Below, one piece after another: positions 18,513 through 26,707 of a stretch of DNA of 64,000 nucleotides. Below the pieces are notes generated by a model. The model had not been told where the DNA came from. It made no database searches and saw nothing but the letters and a program-made list of their open reading frames with translations. Numbering within the stretch: the stretch's first letter is position 1; the number at the start of each line of letters is the position of its first letter. The translations under genes were made by a program, and so were the position numbers. This DNA is from DASQPR01 sp035713725 (GTDB taxonomy: Bacteria; Actinomycetota; Actinomycetes; Mycobacteriales; Micromonosporaceae), in the NCBI GenBank assembly GCA_035713725.1, contig DASTMZ010000154.1, positions 4,747 to 68,746 of the forward strand, in the 5' to 3' direction.

Positions 18513-19781
18513 GTGACCGACATCATCGACGAACTCCAGTGGCGCGGGTTGATCGCGCTCTCGACGGACCTCGACGTGCTTCGGGCGGAACTCGCCCGAG
18601 GACCGGTCACGCACTACTGCGGCTTCGACCCGACCGCCCCCAGCCTGCACTTCGGCAACCTGATGCAGCTCGTGACGATGCGACGCTTACAGTTGGCGGG
18701 CAACCTGCCGCTCGCGCTGGTCGGTGGCGCGACCGGCCTGATAGGCGATCCCAATCCAGGCACCGAGCGGACGTTGAACGACCCCGAGGTGGTCTCCTCG
18801 TGGGTGGACCTGATCAAGGCACAGATCGCCCCGATCCTCGACTTCGAGGGGTCGTACGCCGCGCGCATGGTCAACAACCTGGACTGGACGAAGTCGCTGT
18901 CCGCGATCGACTTCCTGCGTGACATCGGCAAGCACTTCCGCGTGAACACGATGGTCCGCAAGGACGTGGTCAGCGCGCGGATGAATTCGGAGATCGGCAT
19001 CAGCTACACCGAGTTCAGCTACCAGATCCTGCAGGGCATGGACTACCTGGAGCTCTACCGCCGCTACGGCTGCAACCTGCAGACCGGCGGTAGCGACCAG
19101 TGGGGCAACCTCACGGCTGGGACGGATCTGATCCGGCGTGCCGAGGGCGCGTCCGTGCATCTGCTCGCCACGCCCCTGATCACCGACTCGGCCGGCGAGA
19201 AGATCGGCAAGTCGACGGGTGGCGGATCGGTGTGGATGAGCGCCGAGCTGACCTCGCCGTATGCGTTCTTTCAGTACTTCATGAACGTCGAGGACGTGAC
19301 AGTCTCGCCGTTGCTGCGCACGCTGACGTTCCTGGAGCGTGACGAGATCATCGAGCTCGAAAAGCAGACCGCGGAGAGTCCGGCCGCACGTGCCGGCCAG
19401 CGCCGCCTTGCCGCCGAGGTGACGCGCATGGTCCACGGCGAACAGGAGACGGCGCAAGCGATCGCGGCCTCGCAGGCGCTGTTCGGGCGCGGCGCGCTGG
19501 CCGATCTCACGCCGTCGACGTTGCGCGCCGCACTTGCCGAGGCGGGCCTGGTCACCATCACCGGCTCGGTGCCGCCGACCGCCGCGCTGTTCAAGGAGAG
19601 CGGGTTGGTCTCGAGCATGAACGAGGCACGGCGCGCCATCGCGGAGGGCGGCGCCTACGTCAACAACGTGCGCGTCTCGGATGCCGACCACGTCGTCGGA
19701 GAGGACGACCTGCTGCACGGCAAGTGGCTCGTGCTGCGGCGCGGACGTAGGACGATCGCCGGGGTCGAGCTGACCCGTTGA
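18513..19781 (+). CDS. tyrS: Tyrosyl-tRNA synthetase
   Basis: TyrS charges tRNA-Tyr. The 422-residue product has the class I signature as LHFGN (residues 45-49, for HIGH), the tyrosine pocket YTEFSYQILQGMDYLELY, QTGGSDQWGN, the KMSKS-like loop KIGKS at 230-234 and a C-terminal S4 RNA-binding domain (about 350-422). GTG 18513 gives the usual start, MTDIIDELQWRGLIA; an ATG at 18495 is also possible. A weak -10-like GACAAT ends 6 bases before the GTG. The gene ends 23 bases before a fragment of a 5S rRNA gene. Confidence 0.96.
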   Translation: MTDIIDELQWRGLIALSTDLDVLRAELARGPVTHYCGFDPTAPSLHFGNLMQLVTMRRLQLAGNLPLALVGGATGLIGDPNPGTERTLNDPEVVSSWVDLIKAQIAPILDFEGSYAARMVNNLDWTKSLSAIDFLRDIGKHFRVNTMVRKDVVSARMNSEIGISYTEFSYQILQGMDYLELYRRYGCNLQTGGSDQWGNLTAGTDLIRRAEGASVHLLATPLITDSAGEKIGKSTGGGSVWMSAELTSPYAFFQYFMNVEDVTVSPLLRTLTFLERDEIIELEKQTAESPAARAGQRRLAAEVTRMVHGEQETAQAIAASQALFGRGALADLTPSTLRAALAEAGLVTITGSVPPTAALFKESGLVSSMNEARRAIAEGGAYVNNVRVSDADHVVGEDDLLHGKWLVLRRGRRTIAGVELTR

Positions 19782-19804
19782 TCGTGTCGACCTGCGGATT
19801 GGCA

Positions 19805-19872
19805 TAGCTAAGCCCACCAGCGCCAATGGCACCGCACTCACCAGGGTGTGGGAGAGTAGGACGCCGCCGGAC
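19805..19872 (+). pseudogene. 5S rRNA remnant (3' half only)
   Basis: About 68 bases match the 3' part of actinobacterial 5S rRNA in order. They begin with TAGCTAAGCCC, continue through the CAGCGCCAATGG loop and the arm around GGGTGTGG, and end with GAGAGTAGGACGCCGCCGG. The first roughly 47-50 bases of a 117-120-base 5S gene, which should pair with the 3' end, are absent. The sequence just upstream is only the end of tyrS plus a 23-base gap. No 16S or 23S sequence is present. This is therefore a non-functional relic of an rRNA operon that once ended here, or a truncated duplicate. Confidence 0.85.
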
Positions 19873-19895
19873 ACAACCCCCGTTGCGGGCTGTCC
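19869..19895 (+). terminator. Hairpin after the 5S remnant (old rRNA terminator)
   Basis: GGACA at 19869-19873 pairs with TGTCC at 19891-19895, and an inner CCCG (19879-19882) pairs with CGGG (19886-19889) around a 3-base loop. Hairpins of this kind close rRNA operons. It still lies between tyrS and the next gene and could end tyrS transcription. There is no T-run. Confidence 0.5.
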
Positions 19896-19956
19896 GGCAG
19901 GCGGCCCTCAACGCATTTCCAGGCCGAGCAGCCGGCGCTTTGGAAGGATGGATTCC

Positions 19957-22338
19957 GTGACTGGTTCTTCGCCGGACGACGGCCACCGAGGTCGCCCCGG
20001 CCGGCCCGACGGCTCGACCGGTCGTGGCCGCGAACCGGGCGGGCGCGGCGCGGACCGCGGCTCGGGACGGCACGAGAATCCACATCGGAGCGGTCGCGCG
20101 AGCGGCCAACGCGATCCCGGCCACCGCGACGAACGCAGTGGCTTCCGGGATCGGGATCGCTTTGGTGACAGCGGCTTCCGAGGCTCCCGGCGTGGACCCG
20201 CCGGTGATCGCTCGGGCAGTGGCGCACGCGGTTTCCAGGACCGCGATCGGGGCGGCCGACCGGGCGGGTCGGATTCACGCGGTCGTGACGGCCGGGACAC
20301 TCGAGGCTTCGACGATCGCCGGGGGAGCGACGGCCGTGGCCGCGACGACCGACGGGGTTATGACGGCCGCCGCGACGGTGGGGCCCGGCGTGACGATCGT
20401 GGCACGGCTGGGTTCCGCCGTGACGATCGCGGTTCGGGTGGGCCGCGGCGTGACGATCGTGGTACGGGTGGGCCGCGGCGTGACGATCGTGGTACGGGTG
20501 GGCCGCGGCGTGATCGTGGTACGGGTGGGCCGCGGCGTGACGATCGCGGTACGGGTGGGTTCCGCCGTGACGATCGTGGTACGGGTGGGTTCCGCCGTGA
20601 CGATCGCGGGCGCGGGCGAGACGACCGTGGCGGCTACGCAAGTGGCGGGCGCGGGAACGCACCGGGCGGCAGCGGATACCGGCGTGACGACCGAGGCTTC
20701 GACCGCGGCAGTGACGGCGGCGGGTATCGGCGCGACGACCGTGGGCCGGACCGCGGGTACCGCCGCGACGGCCAACGCACCGATCAGCGTGGCGACGACC
20801 AGCGCGGGTATCGCCGCGACGAGCGCTCCGGCGGCGACTCGAGCCGCTATCGCCGTGCCGACAGCGGCGGGTACGCCGGCCGCTCCGATCGAGGCGGGTA
20901 CGCCGGCCGCTCCGATCGAGGCGGGTACGGACGGGATCGGCGCGACGGCGGTACCCGTGACGATCGGCCGGACCGTGGTCCACGGCGCGACGACCGCGAG
21001 TGGCGCCCGAGGTCGTACGACGGCGGACGGCCGCCACGCGATCGTGGTCGGACGGACTCGGCGCGAGACGACCGTCGCACCGAAAGGTCGCGTGACGCGT
21101 TCGACCGTGACGACCGCCCGCGCGACCGCGGCCCGGCGGACGCGCCGGAGATCCCCGAGGATGTGACCGCGAGCGAACTCGACCCACAGATCCGTGCGGA
21201 CTTGCGCTCGCTCGCCCGGCCGACCGCCGAGCGGGTAGCGCGTCACCTCGTGATGGCCGGCCGACTGGTCGACGAAGACCCGGATGCTGCGCTTGCGCAC
21301 GCGGTCGCGGCGCGCCGGCTGGCCTCACGCATCGGCGTGGTACGGGAGGCGGTGGGAATCACGGCGTACCACGCCGGACAGTGGCAGACGGCGCTGTCGG
21401 AGATCCGCACGTACCATCGCATCACCGGAAAGCAGACGCACCTCGCAATCCTCGCCGACTGCGAGCGCGCGCTCGCCCGACCGGAAAAGGCGATCGACAT
21501 TTACCGCTCCGCCGGCACCCTGCCGGCGGGCAGCGCCGAGGCGATCGAGTTGCTCATCGTCGCCGCCGGCGCACGTCGTGACATGGACCAGGACGAGGCG
21601 GCGCTAGCCATGCTGCAGGTCAACGAACTCAACGCCGATGCGCCATGGGTGGCGCGACTGCGCTACGCCTACGCGGACACGCTGTTTGAGGTGGGCCGTC
21701 GCGACGAGGCGCGTGAATGGTTCTCGCGCGCGGTGGACGCAGATCCGGACGGTCTTACCGACGCGGCAGACCGGCTTCTCGATATCGACGGCATCGAGCT
21801 AGAAGACGACGACGAGACCGACGACTCCGAGCTGGCGCTCGCGATGGCGCACGACGAGCTTGACGAGCGGACCGAGGCCGAGCAGAGCGCCCAGCGCAAC
21901 GCTCGTGTGGACGAGGCCGGCGACGGTGACGGTGTCGACGATGACGGCGTCGACGAAGACCTCGATAACGACGAGCTTGACGACGACGAGCTCGATGAAG
22001 ATGACGACGATTTCGACGACGATTTCGACGACGACGATGATGACGACCTCGACGACGAAGACGACGAAGACGATGAAGACGACGAGGACGACGAAGACGA
22101 CGAAGACGATGAAGACGACGAGGACGACGAAGACGACGAAGACGACTACGACGACGACGACGAAGACGACTACGACGATGACAATGGCGACGAGGACGAA
22201 GATGGCGACGAGGACGACGATGACTGGGAGGACTATGTGCCGGTCGAGTCGGATCCTGACGCGGCCCCGCTGAGCGAGCCGATCGCTGACATCACGCGAC
22301 CGGACGACCCGAGTGAGCCGCCGGGCACCACGGCGTGA
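19957..22338 (+). CDS. R/G/D-rich protein with central TPR-like domain and poly-acidic tail
   Basis: The product of about 793 residues has three parts. Residues 1 to about 390 are low-complexity Arg-Gly-Asp with RGG-like units (RRDDRGTGGP repeats). About 400-620 is an alpha-helical TPR-like domain (LDPQIRADLRSLARPTAERV, HHRITGK-type region, GRRDEAREWFSRAVDADPDG). The last 150 residues are almost pure Asp/Glu. The position between tyrS and a HAD phosphatase matches a conserved actinobacterial TPR gene (Rv1691 in M. tuberculosis, about 250 residues), so only the TPR core is conserved and the flanks are expansions. Function unknown; charged disordered tails suggest RNA or protein binding. GTG 19957 has AAGG 9 bases upstream; ATG 19948 is possible. 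An earlier ATG at 19846 lies inside the 5S remnant and is rejected. Confidence 0.8.
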   Translation: MTGSSPDDGHRGRPGRPDGSTGRGREPGGRGADRGSGRHENPHRSGRASGQRDPGHRDERSGFRDRDRFGDSGFRGSRRGPAGDRSGSGARGFQDRDRGGRPGGSDSRGRDGRDTRGFDDRRGSDGRGRDDRRGYDGRRDGGARRDDRGTAGFRRDDRGSGGPRRDDRGTGGPRRDDRGTGGPRRDRGTGGPRRDDRGTGGFRRDDRGTGGFRRDDRGRGRDDRGGYASGGRGNAPGGSGYRRDDRGFDRGSDGGGYRRDDRGPDRGYRRDGQRTDQRGDDQRGYRRDERSGGDSSRYRRADSGGYAGRSDRGGYAGRSDRGGYGRDRRDGGTRDDRPDRGPRRDDREWRPRSYDGGRPPRDRGRTDSARDDRRTERSRDAFDRDDRPRDRGPADAPEIPEDVTASELDPQIRADLRSLARPTAERVARHLVMAGRLVDEDPDAALAHAVAARRLASRIGVVREAVGITAYHAGQWQTALSEIRTYHRITGKQTHLAILADCERALARPEKAIDIYRSAGTLPAGSAEAIELLIVAAGARRDMDQDEAALAMLQVNELNADAPWVARLRYAYADTLFEVGRRDEAREWFSRAVDADPDGLTDAADRLLDIDGIELEDDDETDDSELALAMAHDELDERTEAEQSAQRNARVDEAGDGDGVDDDGVDEDLDNDELDDDELDEDDDDFDDDFDDDDDDDLDDEDDEDDEDDEDDEDDEDDEDDEDDEDDEDDYDDDDEDDYDDDNGDEDEDGDEDDDDWEDYVPVESDPDAAPLSEPIADITRPDDPSEPPGTTA
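20389..20595 (+). repeat. 30-bp in-frame tandem repeat (7 units)
   Basis: Seven head-to-tail units starting CGTGACGATCG lie at 20389, 20419, 20449, 20479, 20509, 20536 and 20566. The fifth has lost 3 bases (27 bp), keeping the frame. Each unit encodes ten residues of the RRDDRGTGG(P/F) type. The array lies in the R/G/D-rich region of the TPR protein, and degenerate copies extend on both sides. Confidence 0.9.
21952..22230 (+). repeat. GAC/GAA/GAT codon repeat (poly-Asp/Glu tract)
   Basis: About 280 bp consist nearly only of GAC, GAT, GAA and GAG codons, with runs of GACGACGAA-type 9-12-bp units. They encode the acidic tail of the TPR protein. Codon-level slippage expansion is the likely origin. 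Confidence 0.9.
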
Positions 22339-23369
22339 CGACCGCGCTGTCGGACTCGTACGACCTCGTCATCTTCGATCTCGACGGCGTTGTCTACCTG
22401 GACCGCGATCCGATTCCGGGCGCGGTGAACGCGATCAATCGGCTGACGAAGGCTGGCCCACCCGTCGCGTACGTCACGAACAACGCGTCACGCCTGGCGG
22501 GCGATGTCGCCGCGCTGCTCCGCGACCTGGGTGTGAACGCGGCCGAGGACGACGTCGTTACGTCCGCGCACGAATCAGCGTCGGTCCTCGCCACCCGCCT
22601 GCCGGTCGGTGCGCCGGTGCTCGTGGTCGGCGGAGTGGCCCTGCGCACTGAGATCACGGCGGTCGGGCTGCAACCGGTCTCGGATGCGTCCGGCTCGCCG
22701 GCCGCCGTCGTCCAGGGGTACGCCCGTGACATCGGCTGGGTACACCTCGCCGAGGCGTGCGTCGCCGTACGGGCCGGCGCGTGGTGGGTCGCGACGAACG
22801 CCGACCGGACGCTCCCGTCGCCGCGAGGACCGTTGCCCGGCAACGGATCCCTCGTCGCGGCGCTTGCCACCGCGCTCGGTCGTGGCCCGGATCTGATCGT
22901 CGGCAAGCCGTCGCCGGATCTGTTTACGACCGCCGCGCGCCGCGTCGGAGCCCGTCACCCGCTGGTGGTTGGCGACCGGATCGACACCGACGTGGCGGGC
23001 GCGGTGCGCACCGGCTTCGACGCGATGCTGGTCTTGACCGGCGTGAGCACACCGGCCGACGTCATCGCCGCGCCCGACGGCTCCCGTCCCATGTGGATCG
23101 CGCCGGATCTCGGGGCGTTGGCGAATGGCGACCTGGCGGCTCGCGTACCCGCCGTCTCGACGCCCGGAACTCCGGTCGCCAGCGGCGGTTGGACCGTGCG
23201 CCGCACCGGCGCCGGCCTGGAACTTGCGGGCGAGGGCCGCGACGTCGCCGCGCTCGCTGGGCTGGCCGCGGCGGCCTGGCAGGCCGACGACCTACCGTCG
23301 GTCACGCCGACCGGCGATGCGGCCGCCGCCACGCTCGACCGGCTGGGTCTCGCCCGATCGCGCGGCTAG
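22335..23369 (+). CDS. HAD-superfamily phosphatase (NagD/phosphoglycolate-type, class IIA)
   Basis: This 344-residue protein has the four HAD motifs: LVIFDLDGVVYLD (nucleophile Asp), YVTNNASR (motif II Asn/Ser), the lysine in LIVGKPSPDLF, and VVGDRIDTDVAGA (motif IV). The large cap between motifs II and III marks class IIA, which includes NagD and phosphoglycolate phosphatases. It starts at GTG 22335, overlapping the stop of the TPR gene by 4 bases, so the two are translationally coupled, as in related genomes (Rv1692 region). The substrate is not determined. It converges with the SCP2 gene, 7 bases apart. Confidence 0.88.
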   Translation: MTTALSDSYDLVIFDLDGVVYLDRDPIPGAVNAINRLTKAGPPVAYVTNNASRLAGDVAALLRDLGVNAAEDDVVTSAHESASVLATRLPVGAPVLVVGGVALRTEITAVGLQPVSDASGSPAAVVQGYARDIGWVHLAEACVAVRAGAWWVATNADRTLPSPRGPLPGNGSLVAALATALGRGPDLIVGKPSPDLFTTAARRVGARHPLVVGDRIDTDVAGAVRTGFDAMLVLTGVSTPADVIAAPDGSRPMWIAPDLGALANGDLAARVPAVSTPGTPVASGGWTVRRTGAGLELAGEGRDVAALAGLAAAAWQADDLPSVTPTGDAAAATLDRLGLARSRG

Positions 23370-23376
23370 CCGCGCG

Positions 23377-23712
23377 TCACATCAGCTTGCGCAGCTTCAG
23401 CAGGTCGAACGGGTTTGCCTTGACGGAGATCCGGCCGGAAGCCCACGCCTTCGCGAGGTCGAGGTCGCCGTTGACCATGGCGACCAGGTCGTCGCTCGAC
23501 GCGATGAGGCGGATCTTGGCCGCCGGATCGTCGCCGTCGGTGAGTCCGAGCAGTCGGCCGCCGGTGAGCTGGCCGTGGAAGGCAACGCGGAGATCGGTGA
23601 CCGAGCACGCCAACGGGCGGTCGAGGTCGATGGTGCCGGACTTCTCGACGTTCGCGTCCATTCGCGCGGCCAGGGTGTGCAGGGCCGCACGGCATTCGTC
23701 CACAGTGGCCAT
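23377..23712 (-). CDS. SCP2 sterol-binding-domain protein
   Basis: This 111-residue protein consists of one SCP2 (sterol carrier protein 2) domain. The pattern includes CSVTDLRVAFHGQLTGGRL, AKIRLIASSDDLVAMVNGDL and the closing AWASGRISVKANPFDLLKLR. The fold forms a hydrophobic tunnel for lipids or acyl groups; bacterial members have no settled role. ATG at 23712 has AAGGAGAT just upstream on the minus strand, an excellent ribosome site. It is the only minus-strand gene between tyrS and steB. Confidence 0.85.
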   Translation of the reverse strand: MATVDECRAALHTLAARMDANVEKSGTIDLDRPLACSVTDLRVAFHGQLTGGRLLGLTDGDDPAAKIRLIASSDDLVAMVNGDLDLAKAWASGRISVKANPFDLLKLRKLM

Positions 23713-23848
23713 CGATCTCCTTCGCTCCCGGCCGGATCGGCCAGAGGTTTGCCACCACTTGTCGGCACGGTACCTCACGAATGGCGGACGTTCGCCCGGT
23801 AGCGTATTCGTGGCGAGAGACACGTGTTGCGCTGGAGAGGAGACGCAC

Positions 23849-24562
23849 GTGGCGCAGAAGGACGCCTGGCGGGCGTACGTCGAGCTCGTAATGGGGCTCA
23901 CGGACACGTCCCGGAAGAAGGCGATGAAGATCGTCCAGCAGGTCGCTGGCAGGGGTGGCGCCACCGCCGAACAGCTCCAAGAGCTCGTGAATCAAGGCAT
24001 GGCCAACCGTGAGGCGATGACCCGCATGATCCGCGTGGAGCTGGACCGTGCGCTCGGGCGCGTCGGTCTCGCGACCATGGACGAGGTCGACGAGCTCAAC
24101 CGGAAGGTTCGCGAGCTGGAGTCGGAACTTCAGGCCGCCCAGACCGGTGGCACCACGGCCGGCCGGGTGTCGTCGGCGACCAAGACCACCGCCAAGGCGG
24201 CGCCGCGGAAGCCAACGGCCAGCCGGACAGCGGCCGGCAGGACGGCGGCGAGCAAGACAACTGCACGCCGGCCCGCGACACGCAGCGCCGGCACGCGCGC
24301 TCCAGCGAAGACCGCGGCGAAGAGCGCGACGACGCGTACGCCGGCGAAGACAGTCGCGAAGAAGACGGTCGCGAAGAAGACGGTGGCCAAGCGCGCGACG
24401 CCGGCGAAGACGACCGCCGCCGCACGCAGCACCTCCGGCACGCGAACCGCGACGAGCCGGACGCGGTCAGCGGCACGTGGCGGCACGTCCGCGCGATCGG
24501 CATCCGCCAAGCGCGCGCCGTCCAAGTCAACCCGCCGGACCCGATCGGGCGGCGCGTCGTGA
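23849..24562 (+). CDS. Phasin-like coiled-coil protein with lysine/alanine-rich histone-like tail
   Basis: This 237-residue protein has an N-terminal domain (1-95) resembling phasin-type coiled-coil proteins, with AYVELVMGLTDTSRKKAMK, LVNQGMANREAMTRMIRVEL and GRVGLATMDEVDELNRKV. The tail (about 105-237) is rich in Lys, Ala, Thr, Arg with KTVAKK- and RTPAK-type repeats, like histone H1 or AlgP tails, and should bind nucleic acid. GTG 23849 follows GAGAGGAG at 23834-23841; the longer upstream frame is only an antisense shadow. The tail carries 15-bp tandem units (24353-24397). Possible roles are granule or nucleoid association; unproven. Confidence 0.75.
   Translation: MAQKDAWRAYVELVMGLTDTSRKKAMKIVQQVAGRGGATAEQLQELVNQGMANREAMTRMIRVELDRALGRVGLATMDEVDELNRKVRELESELQAAQTGGTTAGRVSSATKTTAKAAPRKPTASRTAAGRTAASKTTARRPATRSAGTRAPAKTAAKSATTRTPAKTVAKKTVAKKTVAKRATPAKTTAAARSTSGTRTATSRTRSAARGGTSARSASAKRAPSKSTRRTRSGGAS
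24353..24397 (+). repeat. 15-bp in-frame tandem repeat in the basic tail
   Basis: Two exact copies of GTCGCGAAGAAGACG (24353-24367, 24368-24382) are followed by a diverged third (24383-24397). They encode VAKKT units of the histone-like tail. Confidence 0.8.
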
Positions 24563-24822
24563 CGGACCCGGACGGCATAGCGCCCGGGTACGGCGCTGAC
24601 GTCGCGAAGGCCAGCGAGACGGTCGGTCCGGACGGCTCGTCGGCCGTCGACGCGCCGGGTTCGCCGCAGGACCCGGCGCTCGTCGAGTCGCAACGCGATG
24701 TCGCGCCCGCGCTGGCTCGCCTCGATGCGGTCTCGGGATCCGATGCGGCCGACCAGGTCGGCGCGTTCGCCGAGGCGTACGAAGCGTTGCAGGCCACGCT
24801 CGCCCGCATCGACGACCGCTAA
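24559..24822 (+). CDS. Small conserved-position hypothetical protein
   Basis: This 87-residue acidic protein has no recognised domain. The first 45 residues look disordered (rich in Asp, Gly, Pro, Ser); the second half looks helical (DVAPALARLDAVSGSDAADQ, then FAEAYEALQATLARIDDR). GTG 24559 overlaps the stop of the previous gene (GTGA) and the stop lies 8 bases before tlyA, so it sits in one operon with them. A small gene occupies the same place in mycobacteria (Rv1693), which supports it as a real gene. Function unknown. Confidence 0.7.
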   Translation: MTDPDGIAPGYGADVAKASETVGPDGSSAVDAPGSPQDPALVESQRDVAPALARLDAVSGSDAADQVGAFAEAYEALQATLARIDDR

Positions 24823-24830
24823 ACGCGGCC

Positions 24831-25715
24831 GTGGCGCGGCGCACCCGGCTCGACGCCGAACTGGTCCGGCGGGGACTCGCGCGTTCGCGTGAACAAGCCG
24901 CCGAGCTCGTCACGGCGGGGCGCGTCGAGGTGCGCGGTGTGGTCGCCGCGAAGGTCGCGGCGATGGTCGACCCGGCGGATCCGCTGCGGGTCCTCGGTGG
25001 CGATCCGGCCGACGAGTACGTGTCGCGCGGCGGCCACAAGCTCGCCGGTGCGCTCGAGGCGTTCGATGGTCTCGTAGTCGCGGGCCGGCGGTGTCTCGAC
25101 GCGGGCGCGTCGACCGGTGGCTTCACCGACGTGCTGCTGCGCGCCGGTGCCCGTGAGGTGGTCGCAGTCGATGTCGGCTACGGCCAGCTCGCGTGGTCGC
25201 TGCGCACCGACGATCGGGTACGGGTGGTCGACCGTACCAACGTGCGATCGCTGGCCGCTGATCAGATCGGCGGCGCATGCGACGTCATCGTGGCTGACCT
25301 GTCGTTCATTTCGCTCCGACTGGTGCTGGACGCGCTGGCGGCCTGTCTCGCGCCGGACGGCGACCTCGTGCCGATGGTGAAGCCCCAGTTCGAGGTCGGC
25401 AAGCAGCGGGTCGGTCCGGGCGGCGTAGTACGCGATCCGGCATTGCGCGCCGACGCGGTGCTGGACGTCGCGGCGTACGCGGCCGGACTCGGGCTCGGCG
25501 TCCTGGGAGTGGTCGCGAGCCCGTTGCCCGGGCCGTCCGGCAACGTCGAGTTCTTTCTCCGGCTTCGGCGCGGCCCGGGCGCGGTGGACGCGGCCGCGAT
25601 CCGTAGTGTGGTCGAGGCGGGCGTACCCGTGGATCCGGGCACGACCGCGACGGACGCCGGTCTGGCCCGCGACCCCCGGGCGACGGCGGCCGGCCACGAC
25701 GGCGAAGGGCACTGA
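24831..25715 (+). CDS. tlyA: TlyA-family rRNA 2'-O-methyltransferase
   Basis: TlyA methylates 16S and 23S rRNA ribose (C1409 and C1920 in mycobacteria), which makes ribosomes sensitive to capreomycin. The 294-residue product has an N-terminal S4 RNA-binding domain (RLDAELVRRGLARSREQAAE, about 5-65) and an FtsJ-type Rossmann methyltransferase (CLDAGASTGGFTDVLLRAG for SAM, then FISLRLVLDAL and MVKPQFEVGK). GTG 24831 follows the upstream stop by 8 bases. The stop overlaps the nadK start (TGATG). Confidence 0.94.
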   Translation: MARRTRLDAELVRRGLARSREQAAELVTAGRVEVRGVVAAKVAAMVDPADPLRVLGGDPADEYVSRGGHKLAGALEAFDGLVVAGRRCLDAGASTGGFTDVLLRAGAREVVAVDVGYGQLAWSLRTDDRVRVVDRTNVRSLAADQIGGACDVIVADLSFISLRLVLDALAACLAPDGDLVPMVKPQFEVGKQRVGPGGVVRDPALRADAVLDVAAYAAGLGLGVLGVVASPLPGPSGNVEFFLRLRRGPGAVDAAAIRSVVEAGVPVDPGTTATDAGLARDPRATAAGHDGEGH

Positions 25716-26605
25716 TGACGCGCGAAGCGTTGCTGGTCACGCACACCGGGCGCCGGTCGAGCACGGAACATGCCCGCACCGTCGCGCGTGACCTGGTGGC
25801 CGCCGGCTTCCGGGTGCGTGTGATCGACGTCGAGGCCGACGACCTCGCCGTGCCCGGCCTCGTGCCGGTGAGCGGCCCGACAGCGGCCGAAGGCGTCGAG
25901 ATTGTCTGCGCGCTCGGCGGAGACGGGACGCTGCTGCGCGCCGCGGAACTGGCCCGCCCGGCGAAGGCACCGTTGCTCGGCATCAACCTCGGCAAGGTCG
26001 GGTTCCTCGCCGAGGCAGAGATCTCCGACATCGACGCCGCGGTCCGCGACGTGGTGGCTCGCGACTACTCGGTGGACGAACGTCTGACCGTCGACGTGAC
26101 GGTAGAGCGCGACGGCCAGATCGTCGCCGAGTCGTGGGCGCTGAACGAGGCGACCGTGGAGAAGACCGACCGGGAAACCATGATCGAGCTGCTGGTCGAG
26201 GTGGACGGCCGGGCGTTGTCGCGGTACGGATGCGACGGCGTCGTGTGCGCGACGCCGACCGGTTCGACGGCGTACGCGTTCTCGGCCGGCGGTCCGGTCG
26301 TCTGGCCGGAGGTCGACGCACTGCTGCTGGTACCCATCAGCGCGCACACGCTCTTCAGCCGCGCGCTGGTCACCGCGCCAACGTCGACGATCGCGGTAAC
26401 CGTGGATCCGTACGGACGCGGTGCCGTCGTGTCGTGCGACGGCCGCCGAAGCTTCGACGCGGCACCCGGGTCGCGCGTCACGGTACGACGCGCCGCGTTG
26501 CCGGTCCACGTGGTGCGCCTTCGGCCGAGACCGTTTACGGACCGGCTGGTGGCCAAGTTCGAACTGCCGGTCGACGGCTGGCGGCATCGCCGTTCGGACC
26601 GGTAA
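25715..26605 (+). CDS. nadK: NAD kinase
   Basis: NadK phosphorylates NAD to NADP. The 296-residue product carries the catalytic GGDGTLLRAAE motif (68-72), LGINLGKVGFLAE, the NE/D-binding LNEATVEKTDRE and the glycine-rich TPTGSTAYAFSAGGPVVWP. It overlaps tlyA by one base, giving the tlyA-nadK order conserved in Actinobacteria; recN follows after a 151-bp gap that contains tandem repeats and a separate promoter. Confidence 0.96.
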   Translation: MTREALLVTHTGRRSSTEHARTVARDLVAAGFRVRVIDVEADDLAVPGLVPVSGPTAAEGVEIVCALGGDGTLLRAAELARPAKAPLLGINLGKVGFLAEAEISDIDAAVRDVVARDYSVDERLTVDVTVERDGQIVAESWALNEATVEKTDRETMIELLVEVDGRALSRYGCDGVVCATPTGSTAYAFSAGGPVVWPEVDALLLVPISAHTLFSRALVTAPTSTIAVTVDPYGRGAVVSCDGRRSFDAAPGSRVTVRRAALPVHVVRLRPRPFTDRLVAKFELPVDGWRHRRSDR

Positions 26606-26609
26606 GGCG

Positions 26610-26707
26610 GCGCTGGTCCCGCGCCGTGCGCCGCGCTGGTCCCGCGCCGTGCGCCGGGCGGGTCCCGAGGCGCCGGAGCCGGGCGGGTCCCGAGGCGCGC
26701 CGAAGCC
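26610..26707 (+). repeat. Tandem repeats between nadK and recN
   Basis: An exact 23-bp tandem duplication starting GCGCTGGTCCCG lies at 26610-26632 and 26633-26655. It is followed by two related 25-27-bp units starting GGGCGGGTCCCGAGGCG (26656-26680 and 26681-26707). The block separates nadK from the recN promoter. No coding potential is seen in it. Confidence 0.8.

Noticed and set aside
20389..20595. Repeat array resembling a CRISPR array
   Set aside because: Units are directly adjacent without unique spacers, keep a reading frame, and no cas gene is in the window.
19838..21328. Long minus-strand and +2-frame open frames (up to 496 and 380 aa) over the R/G/D-rich region
   Set aside because: They are low-complexity shadows of the repeat codons (Arg/His- or Val/Thr/Ala-rich), lack recognisable domains and start signals, and the true frame continues into the conserved TPR core.
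22757..24562. 601-aa frame joining the HAD region to the phasin-like protein
   Set aside because: The part before 23849 is antisense or out-of-frame sequence of the HAD and SCP2 genes; a good ribosome site marks GTG 23849 as the start.
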